Of a DNA stretch of 64,000 nucleotides, positions 16,053 through 25,460 are shown piece by piece. Every line of letters begins with the position of its first letter. Within the stretch, counting starts at the first letter, position 1. The stretch spans positions 62,001 to 126,000 of the forward strand of contig CAIYAP010000005.1 in assembly GCA_903924205.1 (NCBI GenBank). The letters run 5' to 3'. The notes beneath the pieces are model-generated. The model was not told the origin of the DNA. It ran no database searches and saw only the letters and a program-made list of their open reading frames with translations. Origin of the DNA: an uncultured Actinomycetes bacterium (GTDB lineage: Bacteria; Actinomycetota; Acidimicrobiia; Acidimicrobiales; RAAP-2). Both the position numbers and the translations under genes were made by a program.

Positions 16053-17678
16053 TTAGCGACGTGTGGTGCGAAGGCGACGACGCATGGCCATCGGCAATGC
16101 TCGGTAGACCGAGGTGGCCATCGGTCGCAACGGAGTGAAAAGTCGACCGGCGCGTCGGGCTAGCTTGAATTGCCACGTTCGCCGGCCGAGTTGGTTTCGC
16201 CGCCGATGCCAGTTATCACTGAGAGTGACGTCAGCGACTGCACCCAACGTATCGACGGCGACATCGTGGTCTCGTCGTAATTGCTCGCGAATGGATGCGC
16301 CTTGCGCTCGAGCATCTGCGCGGGTCATCGCGAGAGCGTGGCGAAGTTGTTGGGCGGCCACCACCAGATCGGGATCACCCCACCAGGCATCATCGGGATA
16401 GGGGGTGTTGTCGTAACCCGAGTCGCCAACGCGCACCATGGTGACCGGCACCGGGAAAAAGGTGCCGTTGAAGTTGTCGTGCAGACCGGAGTAGTCGCTG
16501 TACACCACGGGCACGCCGTGAACGGCTGCTTCAAGAGGGGTGAGCCCCAAGCCCTCCGAGCGCGGGAGAGTGAGATAAGCCGCCGCGTTCGCGACGAGTT
16601 CGTGGTACTGCTCATCGTTGAGGTGGTCATCAATCAAGGTGGTGCGGGGACTGTGACGAATGAGGTCCATGAGCTCCGTGGTTCCCTCATCGGCGAGCGC
16701 CATCGTTTTCAAAATGAGGGAATGATGGGGGAATTCCTCGGCCACGGCTGCCCAGGTGCGCAGAACCGCTTCCGGATTCTTGCGACCCAAGCGACTGCGG
16801 GCATCGAGGATTGACAACACGTAGGGGCCGCGTGCGGAGCCAGTGGGCGCCAGATTGTCTGCAAGGTACTTCGGGTTTGTCAGGGCGAGAACTTCGACCT
16901 GACACGCCACTGCCGAACGAAAGGCGGTCGCGGACCACGGGGACAAGACGTAGACCGTGTCGATGGCGAAGTCCCGCGCGACCGAGACCGCGAGCGGGGG
17001 AATCTGTTCAAGCTCCCACGCCCACAGCACGCTCAGCCGACGAGGCGGATGGCGGAGAAGTGGCGAGAGAGCCCCCTGAGCGAAAAAGTTGACGACCGCA
17101 AAAGTGTCCGCGTCGACACTGGCCATCGGCCACGAGGCGGCGAGAAGTGGCGACAGATAGGCCGGTTTATTGGTGGGAACGTCGATGACGTCGATCGCGA
17201 TTCGGCGTCTTCGCTGGGTCAGAAGATCGTATGACCATCTCGTCAGAAGGCCCATTGATGCTTCATATGCGTGATACCCCACCTGCCGGAAGGCAACGGC
17301 ATCGCGAACGGCGTGTCGCACGCGATCGCGTAGTTCGAGCGACCACGGGGCGGGGTCCAGCAACGCACGCGAGTCACTCGAGAGCGCCCAGTCGGCCATG
17401 TCGGTCGCCGAGCGATCGAAAGTCGTCGGCGAGGTGCGGAAAAACGCGGCAACCCCGTTAGGTATGCCGCAGAGCGAGGGGTGTAGCGCCCAAGCACGCA
17501 ACTTCCCATCCGGCTCGGTCTCTACCGAGGGATAGGTGGAGGTGAAGATCTCAGCGAGTGAAAGTCCCGCCCGCTGGTGAATGTCGATATCAACCGCCAT
17601 CCAGTGACGCCAGGGCTCGGGCCACGTTGGGTGTGACCAGGCGTTTTGCGGGCTGTTGCCTCTCACGTCGTCGCCCAT
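16053..17678 (-). CDS. Glycosyltransferase, GT-B fold (group 1/GT4-like)
   Basis: 541 residues. The C-terminal nucleotide-sugar domain begins near residue 280 (YVLSILDARSRLGRKNP), continues with LILKTMALADEG and ends in the E-x7-E-type motif PRSEGLGLTPLEAAVHG that binds the sugar donor, followed by PVVYSDYSG. The N-terminal 250 residues are less conserved and likely bind the acceptor. A role in cell-surface polysaccharide or glycan synthesis is likely. It lies 31 nt downstream of typA but has its own TAGGAT -10 element exactly 6 nt before the ATG. The last ~50 residues are Arg-rich. Confidence 0.85.
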   Translation of the reverse strand: MGDDVRGNSPQNAWSHPTWPEPWRHWMAVDIDIHQRAGLSLAEIFTSTYPSVETEPDGKLRAWALHPSLCGIPNGVAAFFRTSPTTFDRSATDMADWALSSDSRALLDPAPWSLELRDRVRHAVRDAVAFRQVGYHAYEASMGLLTRWSYDLLTQRRRRIAIDVIDVPTNKPAYLSPLLAASWPMASVDADTFAVVNFFAQGALSPLLRHPPRRLSVLWAWELEQIPPLAVSVARDFAIDTVYVLSPWSATAFRSAVACQVEVLALTNPKYLADNLAPTGSARGPYVLSILDARSRLGRKNPEAVLRTWAAVAEEFPHHSLILKTMALADEGTTELMDLIRHSPRTTLIDDHLNDEQYHELVANAAAYLTLPRSEGLGLTPLEAAVHGVPVVYSDYSGLHDNFNGTFFPVPVTMVRVGDSGYDNTPYPDDAWWGDPDLVVAAQQLRHALAMTRADARAQGASIREQLRRDHDVAVDTLGAVADVTLSDNWHRRRNQLGRRTWQFKLARRAGRLFTPLRPMATSVYRALPMAMRRRLRTTRR

Positions 17679-17684
17679 AGGTAA

Positions 17685-17690
17685 ATCCTA
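17685..17690 (-). promoter_or_regulatory. -10 element for the glycosyltransferase gene
   Basis: TAGGAT on the minus strand ends 6 nt before the ATG at 17678, inside the 31-nt gap after typA. Confidence 0.6.
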
Positions 17691-17709
17691 CCGACGACCT
17701 GGCGAGGGA

Positions 17710-19542
17710 TTAGGCGTTGCGATTCTTTTCGCTCTTGATGAGACGAGCACGCGTGTTGGCGTCGAGGACGACCTTGCGCAAGCGAATGGTCTTGGGTGTC
17801 ACTTCGACGGCTTCGTCGTCCGCAATGAACTCCAAGGCCTGCTCTAGCGACAGAACGGTCGGAGGTGACATGCGCTCCGTGTTGTCTGAACCCGAGGCTC
17901 GCATGTTCGTGAGCTTCTTTTCCTTGGTGGGGTTTACGTTCATTTCATCGGCACGCGAATTTTCGCCGATGATCATGCCTTCGTAGACGTCAATACCGGC
18001 GTCCACGAACAAGATGCCACGTGCTTCAAGGTCGATCAAGCAGTACGGGGTCGTCACGCCGGAACGGTCGGCGACCATGGTGCCCTTGAGGCGGTGACGA
18101 ATTTCGCCCACCCAGGGGGAGTAGCCGTCAAAGACGCTGTTCAAGATGCCCGTGCCGCGCGTTTCGGTCATGAATTCGGTGCGCACTCCGACGAGACCAC
18201 GAGCGGGAATGCGCCACTCGAGACGCACCCATCCGGTGCCGTGGTTCACCATGTCGAGCATGGAGCCACGACGTTGGCTGAGCAGGGCCGTCACGTTACC
18301 GACGAACTCTTCGGGAATGTCGACGGTCACGCGCTCAAATGGCTCGTTCAAGACGCCATCGATCTCCTTCGTCACCACCCGGGGCTTGCCGATGGTGAGT
18401 TCGAAGCCTTCACGACGCATGGTCTCAATCAAGATGGCAAGTTGCAGTTCGCCACGTCCCTGGACTTCCCAGGCGTCGGGACGGTCCGTGTTCAAGACGC
18501 GTAGCGACACGTTACCGATGAGTTCCTTGTCGAGGCGGTCCTTCACGACGCGAGCTGTCAGGAGCTTGCCTTCACGGCCGGCGAGGGGCGAGGTGTTAAT
18601 GCCGATGGTCATGGACAAGCTGGGCTCATCCACGGTGATCAGTGGAAGCGGCTGGGGATTCTCGGGGTCAGCCAAGGTCTCACCAATGGTGATTTCCTCA
18701 AAACCCGCGACCGCGACAATGTCGCCGGGGCCGGCAGATTCGGCCGGCACGCGCTCGAGCGCCTCGGTGATGAACAATTCGGTGACCTTGGCGTGCTCGA
18801 TGGTGCCATCACGACGGCACCACGCCACGCGCGCGCCACGCTGCAGCGTGCCGTTGACTACGCGGCACAGTGCCAAGCGGCCGAGGTAGGGCGACGCGTC
18901 GAGATTGCACACCAGAGCTTGCAAGCCGTGGCCCTCTTCGTATTCCGGCGCCGGAATGGCGTCGTGAATCAACTGGAACAGCGGCTCGAGCGTGCCTTCG
19001 CCGGCGTTCCAATCGCTCCCCGCCCAGCCCTGCTTGGCCGAGGCGTACATCACGGGGAAGCTGATCTGGTCCTCATCGGCATCCAGGTCCAAGAAAAGCT
19101 CTTCGACTTCGCTGACGACTTCCTCGACGCGAGCGTCGGGACGGTCGACCTTATTGATGAGCAAAATCACGGGCAGGCGACGGGCCAAGGTCTTGCGCAG
19201 CACGAATCGGGTCTGCGGCAACGGGCCTTCAGCCGCATCCACCAACAAAATCACGCCGTCCACCATCGCGAGGCCGCGCTCGACTTCGCCACCAAAGTCG
19301 GCGTGGCCGGGGGTGTCGATGATGTTGATGGTGGTGCCGTTCCAGTTCACCGCCGTGTTCTTGGCCAAGATGGTGATGCCCTTTTCCCGTTCGAGGTCGC
19401 CAGAGTCCATGACGCGGTCCACGGCGTCGCCGTGGGTCGCGAAGGAACCGGTTTGGCGAAGCATGGCGTCGACCAAGGTGGTCTTGCCGTGGTCAACGTG
19501 GGCGATAATGGCAATGTTTCGAAGAGAGTCGCGAAGTGTCAT
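17710..19542 (-). CDS. typA: Ribosome-associated GTPase TypA/BipA
   Basis: Translational GTPase of the EF-G/LepA class that acts in ribosome assembly and stress adaptation. 610 residues, usual length. G1 is AHVDHGKTT (14-22), G3 is DTPGHADFGGEV, G4 is NKVDRPDA. The C-terminal part has the BipA-specific end with YEGMIIGENSR and the EKKLTNMRASGSD block. The gene follows the 269-residue hypothetical gene by 7 nt, so all probably form one transcript with the two unknown genes upstream. Confidence 0.97.
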   Translation of the reverse strand: MTLRDSLRNIAIIAHVDHGKTTLVDAMLRQTGSFATHGDAVDRVMDSGDLEREKGITILAKNTAVNWNGTTINIIDTPGHADFGGEVERGLAMVDGVILLVDAAEGPLPQTRFVLRKTLARRLPVILLINKVDRPDARVEEVVSEVEELFLDLDADEDQISFPVMYASAKQGWAGSDWNAGEGTLEPLFQLIHDAIPAPEYEEGHGLQALVCNLDASPYLGRLALCRVVNGTLQRGARVAWCRRDGTIEHAKVTELFITEALERVPAESAGPGDIVAVAGFEEITIGETLADPENPQPLPLITVDEPSLSMTIGINTSPLAGREGKLLTARVVKDRLDKELIGNVSLRVLNTDRPDAWEVQGRGELQLAILIETMRREGFELTIGKPRVVTKEIDGVLNEPFERVTVDIPEEFVGNVTALLSQRRGSMLDMVNHGTGWVRLEWRIPARGLVGVRTEFMTETRGTGILNSVFDGYSPWVGEIRHRLKGTMVADRSGVTTPYCLIDLEARGILFVDAGIDVYEGMIIGENSRADEMNVNPTKEKKLTNMRASGSDNTERMSPPTVLSLEQALEFIADDEAVEVTPKTIRLRKVVLDANTRARLIKSEKNRNA

Positions 19543-19549
19543 GAAGGTC

Positions 19550-20359
19550 TCAGGCTAGTTGGCGCTCGCGTGGCGACGGGGCGCTTGGGATGCCGGCGAG
19601 CACTTTCGAGGCGGCGGTGAGGTCTCGAATACCCACCGCGACGGTGATTTCATCACTATTGAGGGCGAGAGCCATGCCCGCTTGTGGCCAAATGCCCACG
19701 ATTCGTGCGGGTCCCACCTCACCGCGTGCCGCCACCGTTGCCATGGCGAGGTCGGCGCGCAGTCCCGCTCCGGCCGTCGTGGACGGGGCTCCGCCACGCA
19801 CTCGCACCATCACCGAACCGTCGTCGTTGAGTAAATCGCGCCGCGCGCGCCACGACGTGCGACAGGTGGGCAGGTCGATGTACAGGTCAGACGGCGCCGT
19901 AAAACGGGCGAGCGAACGCTCCGCGATGTCGCAGATATCCGACGCCCACGCCACCGCCTCGGCGGTGATGATTCCCTGGGCGACGGGTGACTGCTCGGCA
20001 ATCCACCACGACAAGGTGCCACGATTCGCCCAGCCCCGAACGGCAAGATCGAGGTGATGGCCCATTTCGGCGCGCACGGCGGCCGCGACGGTGCGCTGCT
20101 GACCGCTGATCACGAGGCTGGCGGCCGCGTTGCCCAAGGTGCGTCGCGTCTTTCGCACTGACCAGACAAAGGGGGTGGGGGGAGCGCCGGCTTGTTCGAT
20201 CGTCCATGCGTCGACGCGTCGTGGGGTGATGCCGTGACGACGGTGAGACTCAATGATGGTGGCAAAACGCGCGTCATCGATGACGACACCCTCGTGCGTG
20301 GGCTCACTGGTGGCGCTCATCAGGTCAGCCGTGTCCAGACGGTAGGAGATCAGGTTCAT
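19550..20359 (-). CDS. Hypothetical protein, possible degenerate PD-(D/E)XK nuclease-like domain
   Basis: 269 residues, not recognised with confidence. The C-terminal half has a spacing that recalls RecB-like PD-(D/E)XK nucleases: RARRDLLNDDGSV, then VRVRGGAPS where active enzymes have D-x-K-T-G, then LRADLAMATVAARG and a VGIWPQAG strand. The catalytic Asp and Lys of the D-x-K pair would be Arg in this reading, so nuclease activity is unlikely. The start overlaps the stop of the preceding gene (ATGA), and typA begins 7 nt after its stop. The family call is pattern-based and weak. Confidence 0.45.
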   Translation of the reverse strand: MNLISYRLDTADLMSATSEPTHEGVVIDDARFATIIESHRRHGITPRRVDAWTIEQAGAPPTPFVWSVRKTRRTLGNAAASLVISGQQRTVAAAVRAEMGHHLDLAVRGWANRGTLSWWIAEQSPVAQGIITAEAVAWASDICDIAERSLARFTAPSDLYIDLPTCRTSWRARRDLLNDDGSVMVRVRGGAPSTTAGAGLRADLAMATVAARGEVGPARIVGIWPQAGMALALNSDEITVAVGIRDLTAASKVLAGIPSAPSPRERQLA

Positions 20360-21078
20360 GAGGGGCTAACTCCTGGGAGTTCAGAAACGGCGATGTGAAG
20401 AGATTCGACGGTCACGGGGTAGATGGCACTGTCACCGGTCGCGGTGGACAGCCCCGCCACGCAGGTCGGTGCCACGCCACTGCGAAGCGTTTCCACCAGG
20501 GCGTGGTAGCGCATTCGCCGTTCGAGACGCTCGTCGAGCTCGGCCGTCGTGACATCCACCAGCGCGAGTCCACTGGTAATAGTGCCGACGACAAGGTCAT
20601 TGACGTCGCGAAGAGTGAGGTAGCCCACGCGCGCGGCGGAACGCACCGCGGCGCGAGGTCGCCACCCGTCGGGAATGTGTCCCAGGCGTTCGGCGAGCAC
20701 GTGAGAGTGCGAGGACAGATCGGCGTGCAGGCGCGCGCGTTCGTCCGCGCTGAGGTGGCGCAGAAACTCGACGAGGTCTCCCTCGCCGTCGTAGCTCTCG
20801 AGGGCATCGATGGCGTCACGCACCGCGTGGGTCGAGTGAAGCCCCACCGAGCGAAGACGAACGAGCTGCGTAATGAGCGCGCCGCGCAACATGGCGAGTG
20901 AGGGGCCGCTCGGGCCTTCGACACCGTCAATGTCACGCGGGTAAATCGTGCGGCACGGTCCGGGGAGGGCCTGGACGAGTTCACGAATCTGCTGGCTCTG
21001 CTCGGGCGAGATGGGAGCGTCGCCGCTTCGCGCGGCACGCAGGCGATCGGTCACGGTGGGGGAGGTCATCAGCAGCAT
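20356..21078 (-). CDS. Hypothetical protein, first gene of the typA cluster
   Basis: About 240 residues, soluble, mostly helical and Arg/Leu/Asp-rich, without a signal peptide or a motif I recognise. Segments such as HSTHAVRDAIDALESYDGEGDL and LRDVNDLVVGTITSGLALVDVTTAELDERL suggest an all-helical scaffold. The start is uncertain: ATGs at 21078 and 21069 are both possible, and a TTG at 21090 is in frame. A perfect 10-bp palindrome lies immediately upstream. The stop overlaps the next gene (ATGA), so the two unknown proteins are made together and may form a complex. Confidence 0.6.
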   Translation of the reverse strand: MLLMTSPTVTDRLRAARSGDAPISPEQSQQIRELVQALPGPCRTIYPRDIDGVEGPSGPSLAMLRGALITQLVRLRSVGLHSTHAVRDAIDALESYDGEGDLVEFLRHLSADERARLHADLSSHSHVLAERLGHIPDGWRPRAAVRSAARVGYLTLRDVNDLVVGTITSGLALVDVTTAELDERLERRMRYHALVETLRSGVAPTCVAGLSTATGDSAIYPVTVESLHIAVSELPGVSPS

Positions 21079-21079
21079 G

Positions 21080-21105
21080 GTCACAGCCAACTTCGTGGCT
21101 GTGAC
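21080..21105. promoter_or_regulatory. Perfect 10-bp inverted repeat in a divergent promoter region
   Basis: GTCACAGCCA (21080-21089) and TGGCTGTGAC (21096-21105) flank a 6-nt spacer. It lies between the minus-strand typA cluster and the plus-strand small membrane gene/Lhr unit, next to the -10 element at 21112. It could be an operator for a dimeric regulator, or an RNA hairpin in the leader of the minus-strand gene. Confidence 0.6.
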
Positions 21106-21111
21106 ACGCCC

Positions 21112-21117
21112 TAGGCT
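21112..21117 (+). promoter_or_regulatory. -10 element of a leaderless promoter
   Basis: TAGGCT ends 6 nt before the ATG at 21124 and 3 nt before the ATG at 21121, favouring 21124 as the translated start of the small membrane protein. Confidence 0.55.
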
Positions 21118-21123
21118 GGGATG

Positions 21124-21267
21124 ATGTTCGCCGTCACCACCGCTTTCACCATTGTTTTCGGGGTTTTCTGCGTGGCGATGGTGACCTGGGCGGTGATGAC
21201 CGTTCGGTGGGCGATTCGCCGTGATCGTGCTCGACGCGTGTCACAGCCTTCTGATGAACTGACCTGA
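21124..21267 (+). CDS. Small single-pass membrane protein
   Basis: 47 residues (48 if the ATG at 21121 is used). A hydrophobic stretch of about 25 residues at the N-terminus (FAVTTAFTIVFGVFCVAMVT and on) is followed by a basic RWAIRRDRARR segment and a polar tail, as expected for an N-out/C-in membrane peptide. The TGA overlaps the ATG of the Lhr helicase gene (TGATG), which argues that it is really translated. No family recognised. Confidence 0.6.
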   Translation: MFAVTTAFTIVFGVFCVAMVTWAVMTVRWAIRRDRARRVSQPSDELT

Positions 21268-24200
21268 TGGTCATCGCTTCATCGACTCGGCATCGCGTGA
21301 TCAGCCGCTGGCTGGACGTGCGTTTTCCCGATGGCCCGACCCTGCCGCAGCGAGAGGCCTGGCCCCTGTTTGAGACGCCGGGCGACATCTTGGTGGCCGC
21401 CCCGACGGGCAGTGGCAAGACCCTGACCGCGTTCGTGCCGCTTCTGGACCAACTGTGGCGGCGCGAGACGCTGTCACCCGGATATCGCGTGCTGTATCTC
21501 TCCCCCTTACGTGCCCTCGCCACCGACATTCGCGACAACTTGGTGCGCCCCCTCGACGAGATGACGCAACTCGCTATCGAGATGGGTGAGCCCGTGGTCG
21601 ATATTCGTGTCGACGTGCGCACGGGTGACACCGACCGCGCCGACCGCGACCGTCAGCGCCGCAAGCCCGGACAGATTTTGGTGACAACGCCCGAGACTCT
21701 CGCCATCTTGATGAGCAGCGACTCGGGTCGCGAATCTTTGCGACACCTCGAGACCGTCGTCATCGACGAAATCCACGCACTGTGTCGCGACAAGCGCGGT
21801 AGTCACATGTCGCTCGCGCTCGAACGCCTCGATCGTTTTGTGAGCGATACCACTGGTCGTCCGCCGCGGCGAGTGGGGCTATCGGCGACGCAAAAGCCCC
21901 TATCGCTGGTCGCTGATTTCTTAAGTGGCCACCATGAAGGTCGACCGGCCACGCGCATCGTGGACGCGACGGCGCCGCGTCGCTTCGACCTTGACATCAT
22001 GTTGCCCACTACCGACCTCGATTCGATCATGTCGCAAGAGCAGTTCGCTGACGTGTTGGCGTCGTTGATGCAGGTCATCATCGAGAACCGCACCACTTTG
22101 ATCTTCGTGGGGTCGCGACGTTTCGCGGAACGCTTGGCCTATCGCCTGGCGGAGCAGTTGGAAAATGACGGCATCATGGCGGACGCGAGTTCCGTCGTGG
22201 CCGCACACCATGGTTCACTCGCTCACCCCAAGCGCAAAGAGTTGGAGCGTCGCCTCAAGGCGGGCGAGCTCAAGGCTCTCGTGGCGACGGCTTCACTGGA
22301 GCTCGGCATTGACGTGGGGCCGGTGGACATGGTCTGCCAGATCGGATCGTCTCGCTCTATCGCCACCTTCCTCCAGCGCATTGGTCGCGCGAATCACCGT
22401 GTGGGCGGCACGCCACGTGGACGCCTCTATCCGTTGACGAGGTCCGAACTGGTCGAAATGGTGGCCATGCTCGATTGTGTGCAACGTGGCGAACTCGACG
22501 CGGTAGAGATTTACCCCCATCCCCTCGACGTCATGATTCAGCATCTCGTCGGCGAAGTGGGCGCACGTGGTGAGGACACGCCGGAGGCTTTGCTCGCCAT
22601 GGTGCGGGCGGCCCATCCCTATCACGAGCTCAGCGACAGCGACTTTACTCGCGCACTCGAGCTCACCGCGCACGGCATCACGCTGGGCCACGGGGTAAAG
22701 GGCGCTCACCTCTTTCATGACGACGTGAACCACAAGGTCCGACCCCGTCGCTCGGCGCGCATGACGGCATTGAATAATTCCGGCACAATTCCTGACACTG
22801 GGGACTACGCCGTCGTGGTGAGCGACACCGAACAAAAGGTCGGTGCGGTGAGCGAAGAGTTTGCCGTGGAGTCGAGCCCCGGCGACATCTTCGTGTTGGG
22901 CTCGCAGTCATGGCGTATCGAACGAGTGGAGACCGGCAAGGTGCGTGTCAGCGATGCGGGCACTGCCACGCCCACGGTGCCCATCTGGTTTGGCGAGTCA
23001 CCCGCGCGCAGCGTGGAGCTGTCCCAATCCGTGGGGCGTCTCTACGAAGAGCTCAGCGAGCCCCTCGCCGCCCGAGACCTCGAGGCCGCGATGGAACACC
23101 TCGCACGAATTGGTGGGGTGAATCGAGAGGCGGCGCGACAAGTGGCCGCGTACGTCTCGCAGGCGCTGCAAGAACTCGGCTCCTTGCCGGCTCGCGACCA
23201 ACTGGTGGTGGAGCGTTTCTTTGACGAGACGGGCTCCGCGCACCTGGTGGTGCACAGCCCTCGCGGCGCGCGAGTGAACCGGGCGCTCGGCTTGGCGATG
23301 CGCAAGAAATTCTGCGTCACCTTTGATTTCGAACTACAAGCCGCTGCTGATGATGACGCCTTCATGATTGCCCTCGGACCGCACCACTCCTTCACCCTGG
23401 ACACGGTGATGCCCATGGTGCGCTCGTATCACGCACGCGATACCTTGGTGCAGGCGGTGCTCCTCCTACCGATGCTGCAAAGTCGCTGGCGCTGGAACTG
23501 TGGACGATCCTTCGTGATGCGCGTGCGCAGTAACGGGACAGCGGTCCCCATCAATATTCAGCGCATGGCGGCGGTGGATTTAATGGCCGCGGTATGGCCC
23601 TCGCTAGCCGCGTGCCAAGAAAACGCGCCGGCCGGACCCGTCCCCGTTCCCGACCATGTCTTGGTGCGCCAGACCGTCGACGACGTGCTGCACGAACCTC
23701 TCGACATCGATGGTCTGATGGCATTGCTCGCGGACATCGAGTCGGGGGCCGTCCGGGCGCATCTCGTCGATCGCCCCACCGCCTCGGTGCTCTCGCACGG
23801 CATCGTGAATGGGAAGTCCTTCACCTTCCTCGATGACACGGAAGCTGCGGAGCGTCGCAGTCGTGAGGTTTACGCCCCTCGCGGGGCGGCGGCTCTGGGT
23901 GCCGATGGTCTGCCGCTGGTGCAGGAGCGCTCCGCGCTGGAACCCGACGTCGTGACCGACGTGATGACCAACCTGACGCCTCTGGTTCGATCCAGTGACG
24001 AGTTGGCTGAATTGATTCGTGATGCCGGTGCCATCCGTGCCGTTGACGACTGGGACGTCTTTGCTCAGCAGCTCGTCGACTCCGATCGCCTCCTTATTCG
24101 TGATGGCCTGTGGATTGACGCTCGGCGACCCTCGATTATCGATGACCTCGCCATGGATGATGAGCTCGCCATCGCCATGATGCGTAGTCACTTGCAAGCG

Positions 24201-25460
24201 GCGGGGCCAGTCGATGTGGCCACCCTCATCGGCGAGTCCGCGTTCACCTTTTCGCCGCTGCGTGGTGCGCCGATGAGTTTGGCGCGAGCGAAGACGGCAT
24301 TAGCAGCCCTGGAGGCGGACGGTTTTGCCATCATCGTGGGCGGTACGAAGTGGTGCGCACGCTTTACGTGGCTGCGCTGCAATGACGTGGCTCGCCGTCA
24401 GCGCCGGGCGAGCTATCCGGTCATCGATGCGACCACCTACCTGCGCTTCATGGCGCAGTGGCAGGGCGTGCACCAGGAGCACTCGCTGCGTGGTCGCGAC
24501 CGCTTGGCCGAGGTGCTGCACCAGTTGGCGGGTTTTGAAGTTGCGGCCGGTGAGTGGGACCACATCTTGGCCTCACGTGTGGCGGAATATCGCCCCGAAT
24601 GGCTCGATGAATTGTGCCTGTCGGGTGAATTCACCTGGGCTCGGCTCAGTGTGCGAGCCGGAGATGATGAGTCGACTCGCGGATCGGCGACGCCGTCAGC
24701 CGTCACGCCGGTCGCTTTCTTTCCCCGTCGTGATCGGCGCGAATTCCAGCGGGCCGTGCGCCTCGGACACGCGCCACGCGTTCCCGACGCCGGAGCATCG
24801 CGCGACGTCTACGACGCCCTGTCGCGAGGTGCGGCCTTTCGCTTTGACCTTCCGGACCTGGCTCGTCGACTACCCCCCGAGGTCGACGAAGGAGTGTGGG
24901 ACCTGGTCGCTCGCGGCCTCGTGCACGCCGACGCTTTCGCGGCGGTGCGCTCCCTGCTGCGGGTGAGTTCGCGCGCCGCCACGCCCGCGGGTCGCCGCAA
25001 ACTGCGCGATGTGCAGCGTGCCTCGGCAAATTCGGGTGTGGGCGAAGGTCGCTGGGATGTGGTCGCGAGCAGCGACGCACCCGTCGAACGTGCCGAACTC
25101 GAGGAACTAGCCGAGTTGGTGGCGGTGCAGTTGTTAGAGCGTTGGGGCATCGTGTGTTTCGACATCTACGAACTCGAAGCATTCAAGGTGCCGTGGCGAG
25201 AAGTGTTGCGCGCCCTTCGTCGTCTCGAAGTTCGCGGTGAAGTCGTCGGCGCGCGCGTCGTCACCGGCGTGGCGGGTGAGCAGTTCATTCACCCTCGCGC
25301 GTTGGCGATGCTGCGCGAGGAGAGGGTGAACATTGAGGCCGATCTGTCGACCTACGACCCACTTAATTTCTCCGGCCTCATCGTCGGTGACGAGCGACTC
25401 GCGAAACGCTCGAAGGCGCGCGTGCACTTCGCCAATGGCGAACTCACGCCCGTGGCTTAA
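21267..25460 (+). CDS. lhr: Lhr-type large ATP-dependent DNA helicase
   Basis: Superfamily 2 helicase of 1397 residues, close to the length of bacterial Lhr proteins. Walker A is APTGSGKT (45-52), DEIH box at 167-170, LSATQKP (motif III) follows, and motif VI is QRIGRANHRVGG near residue 370. The remaining 900 residues contain the Lhr winged-helix/beta-barrel core and the long C-terminal part found in actinobacterial Lhr. Mycobacterial Lhr is a DNA-damage-inducible 3'-5' translocase, so a repair role is likely. Translationally coupled to a 47-residue membrane peptide. Stop shared (TTAA) with the convergent gene. Confidence 0.93.
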   Translation: MVIASSTRHRVISRWLDVRFPDGPTLPQREAWPLFETPGDILVAAPTGSGKTLTAFVPLLDQLWRRETLSPGYRVLYLSPLRALATDIRDNLVRPLDEMTQLAIEMGEPVVDIRVDVRTGDTDRADRDRQRRKPGQILVTTPETLAILMSSDSGRESLRHLETVVIDEIHALCRDKRGSHMSLALERLDRFVSDTTGRPPRRVGLSATQKPLSLVADFLSGHHEGRPATRIVDATAPRRFDLDIMLPTTDLDSIMSQEQFADVLASLMQVIIENRTTLIFVGSRRFAERLAYRLAEQLENDGIMADASSVVAAHHGSLAHPKRKELERRLKAGELKALVATASLELGIDVGPVDMVCQIGSSRSIATFLQRIGRANHRVGGTPRGRLYPLTRSELVEMVAMLDCVQRGELDAVEIYPHPLDVMIQHLVGEVGARGEDTPEALLAMVRAAHPYHELSDSDFTRALELTAHGITLGHGVKGAHLFHDDVNHKVRPRRSARMTALNNSGTIPDTGDYAVVVSDTEQKVGAVSEEFAVESSPGDIFVLGSQSWRIERVETGKVRVSDAGTATPTVPIWFGESPARSVELSQSVGRLYEELSEPLAARDLEAAMEHLARIGGVNREAARQVAAYVSQALQELGSLPARDQLVVERFFDETGSAHLVVHSPRGARVNRALGLAMRKKFCVTFDFELQAAADDDAFMIALGPHHSFTLDTVMPMVRSYHARDTLVQAVLLLPMLQSRWRWNCGRSFVMRVRSNGTAVPINIQRMAAVDLMAAVWPSLAACQENAPAGPVPVPDHVLVRQTVDDVLHEPLDIDGLMALLADIESGAVRAHLVDRPTASVLSHGIVNGKSFTFLDDTEAAERRSREVYAPRGAAALGADGLPLVQERSALEPDVVTDVMTNLTPLVRSSDELAELIRDAGAIRAVDDWDVFAQQLVDSDRLLIRDGLWIDARRPSIIDDLAMDDELAIAMMRSHLQAAGPVDVATLIGESAFTFSPLRGAPMSLARAKTALAALEADGFAIIVGGTKWCARFTWLRCNDVARRQRRASYPVIDATTYLRFMAQWQGVHQEHSLRGRDRLAEVLHQLAGFEVAAGEWDHILASRVAEYRPEWLDELCLSGEFTWARLSVRAGDDESTRGSATPSAVTPVAFFPRRDRREFQRAVRLGHAPRVPDAGASRDVYDALSRGAAFRFDLPDLARRLPPEVDEGVWDLVARGLVHADAFAAVRSLLRVSSRAATPAGRRKLRDVQRASANSGVGEGRWDVVASSDAPVERAELEELAELVAVQLLERWGIVCFDIYELEAFKVPWREVLRALRRLEVRGEVVGARVVTGVAGEQFIHPRALAMLREERVNIEADLSTYDPLNFSGLIVGDERLAKRSKARVHFANGELTPVA

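Noticed and set aside
15727..16176. 149-codon frame across tRNA-Ser(UGA)
   Set aside because: It runs through a certain tRNA and its terminator.
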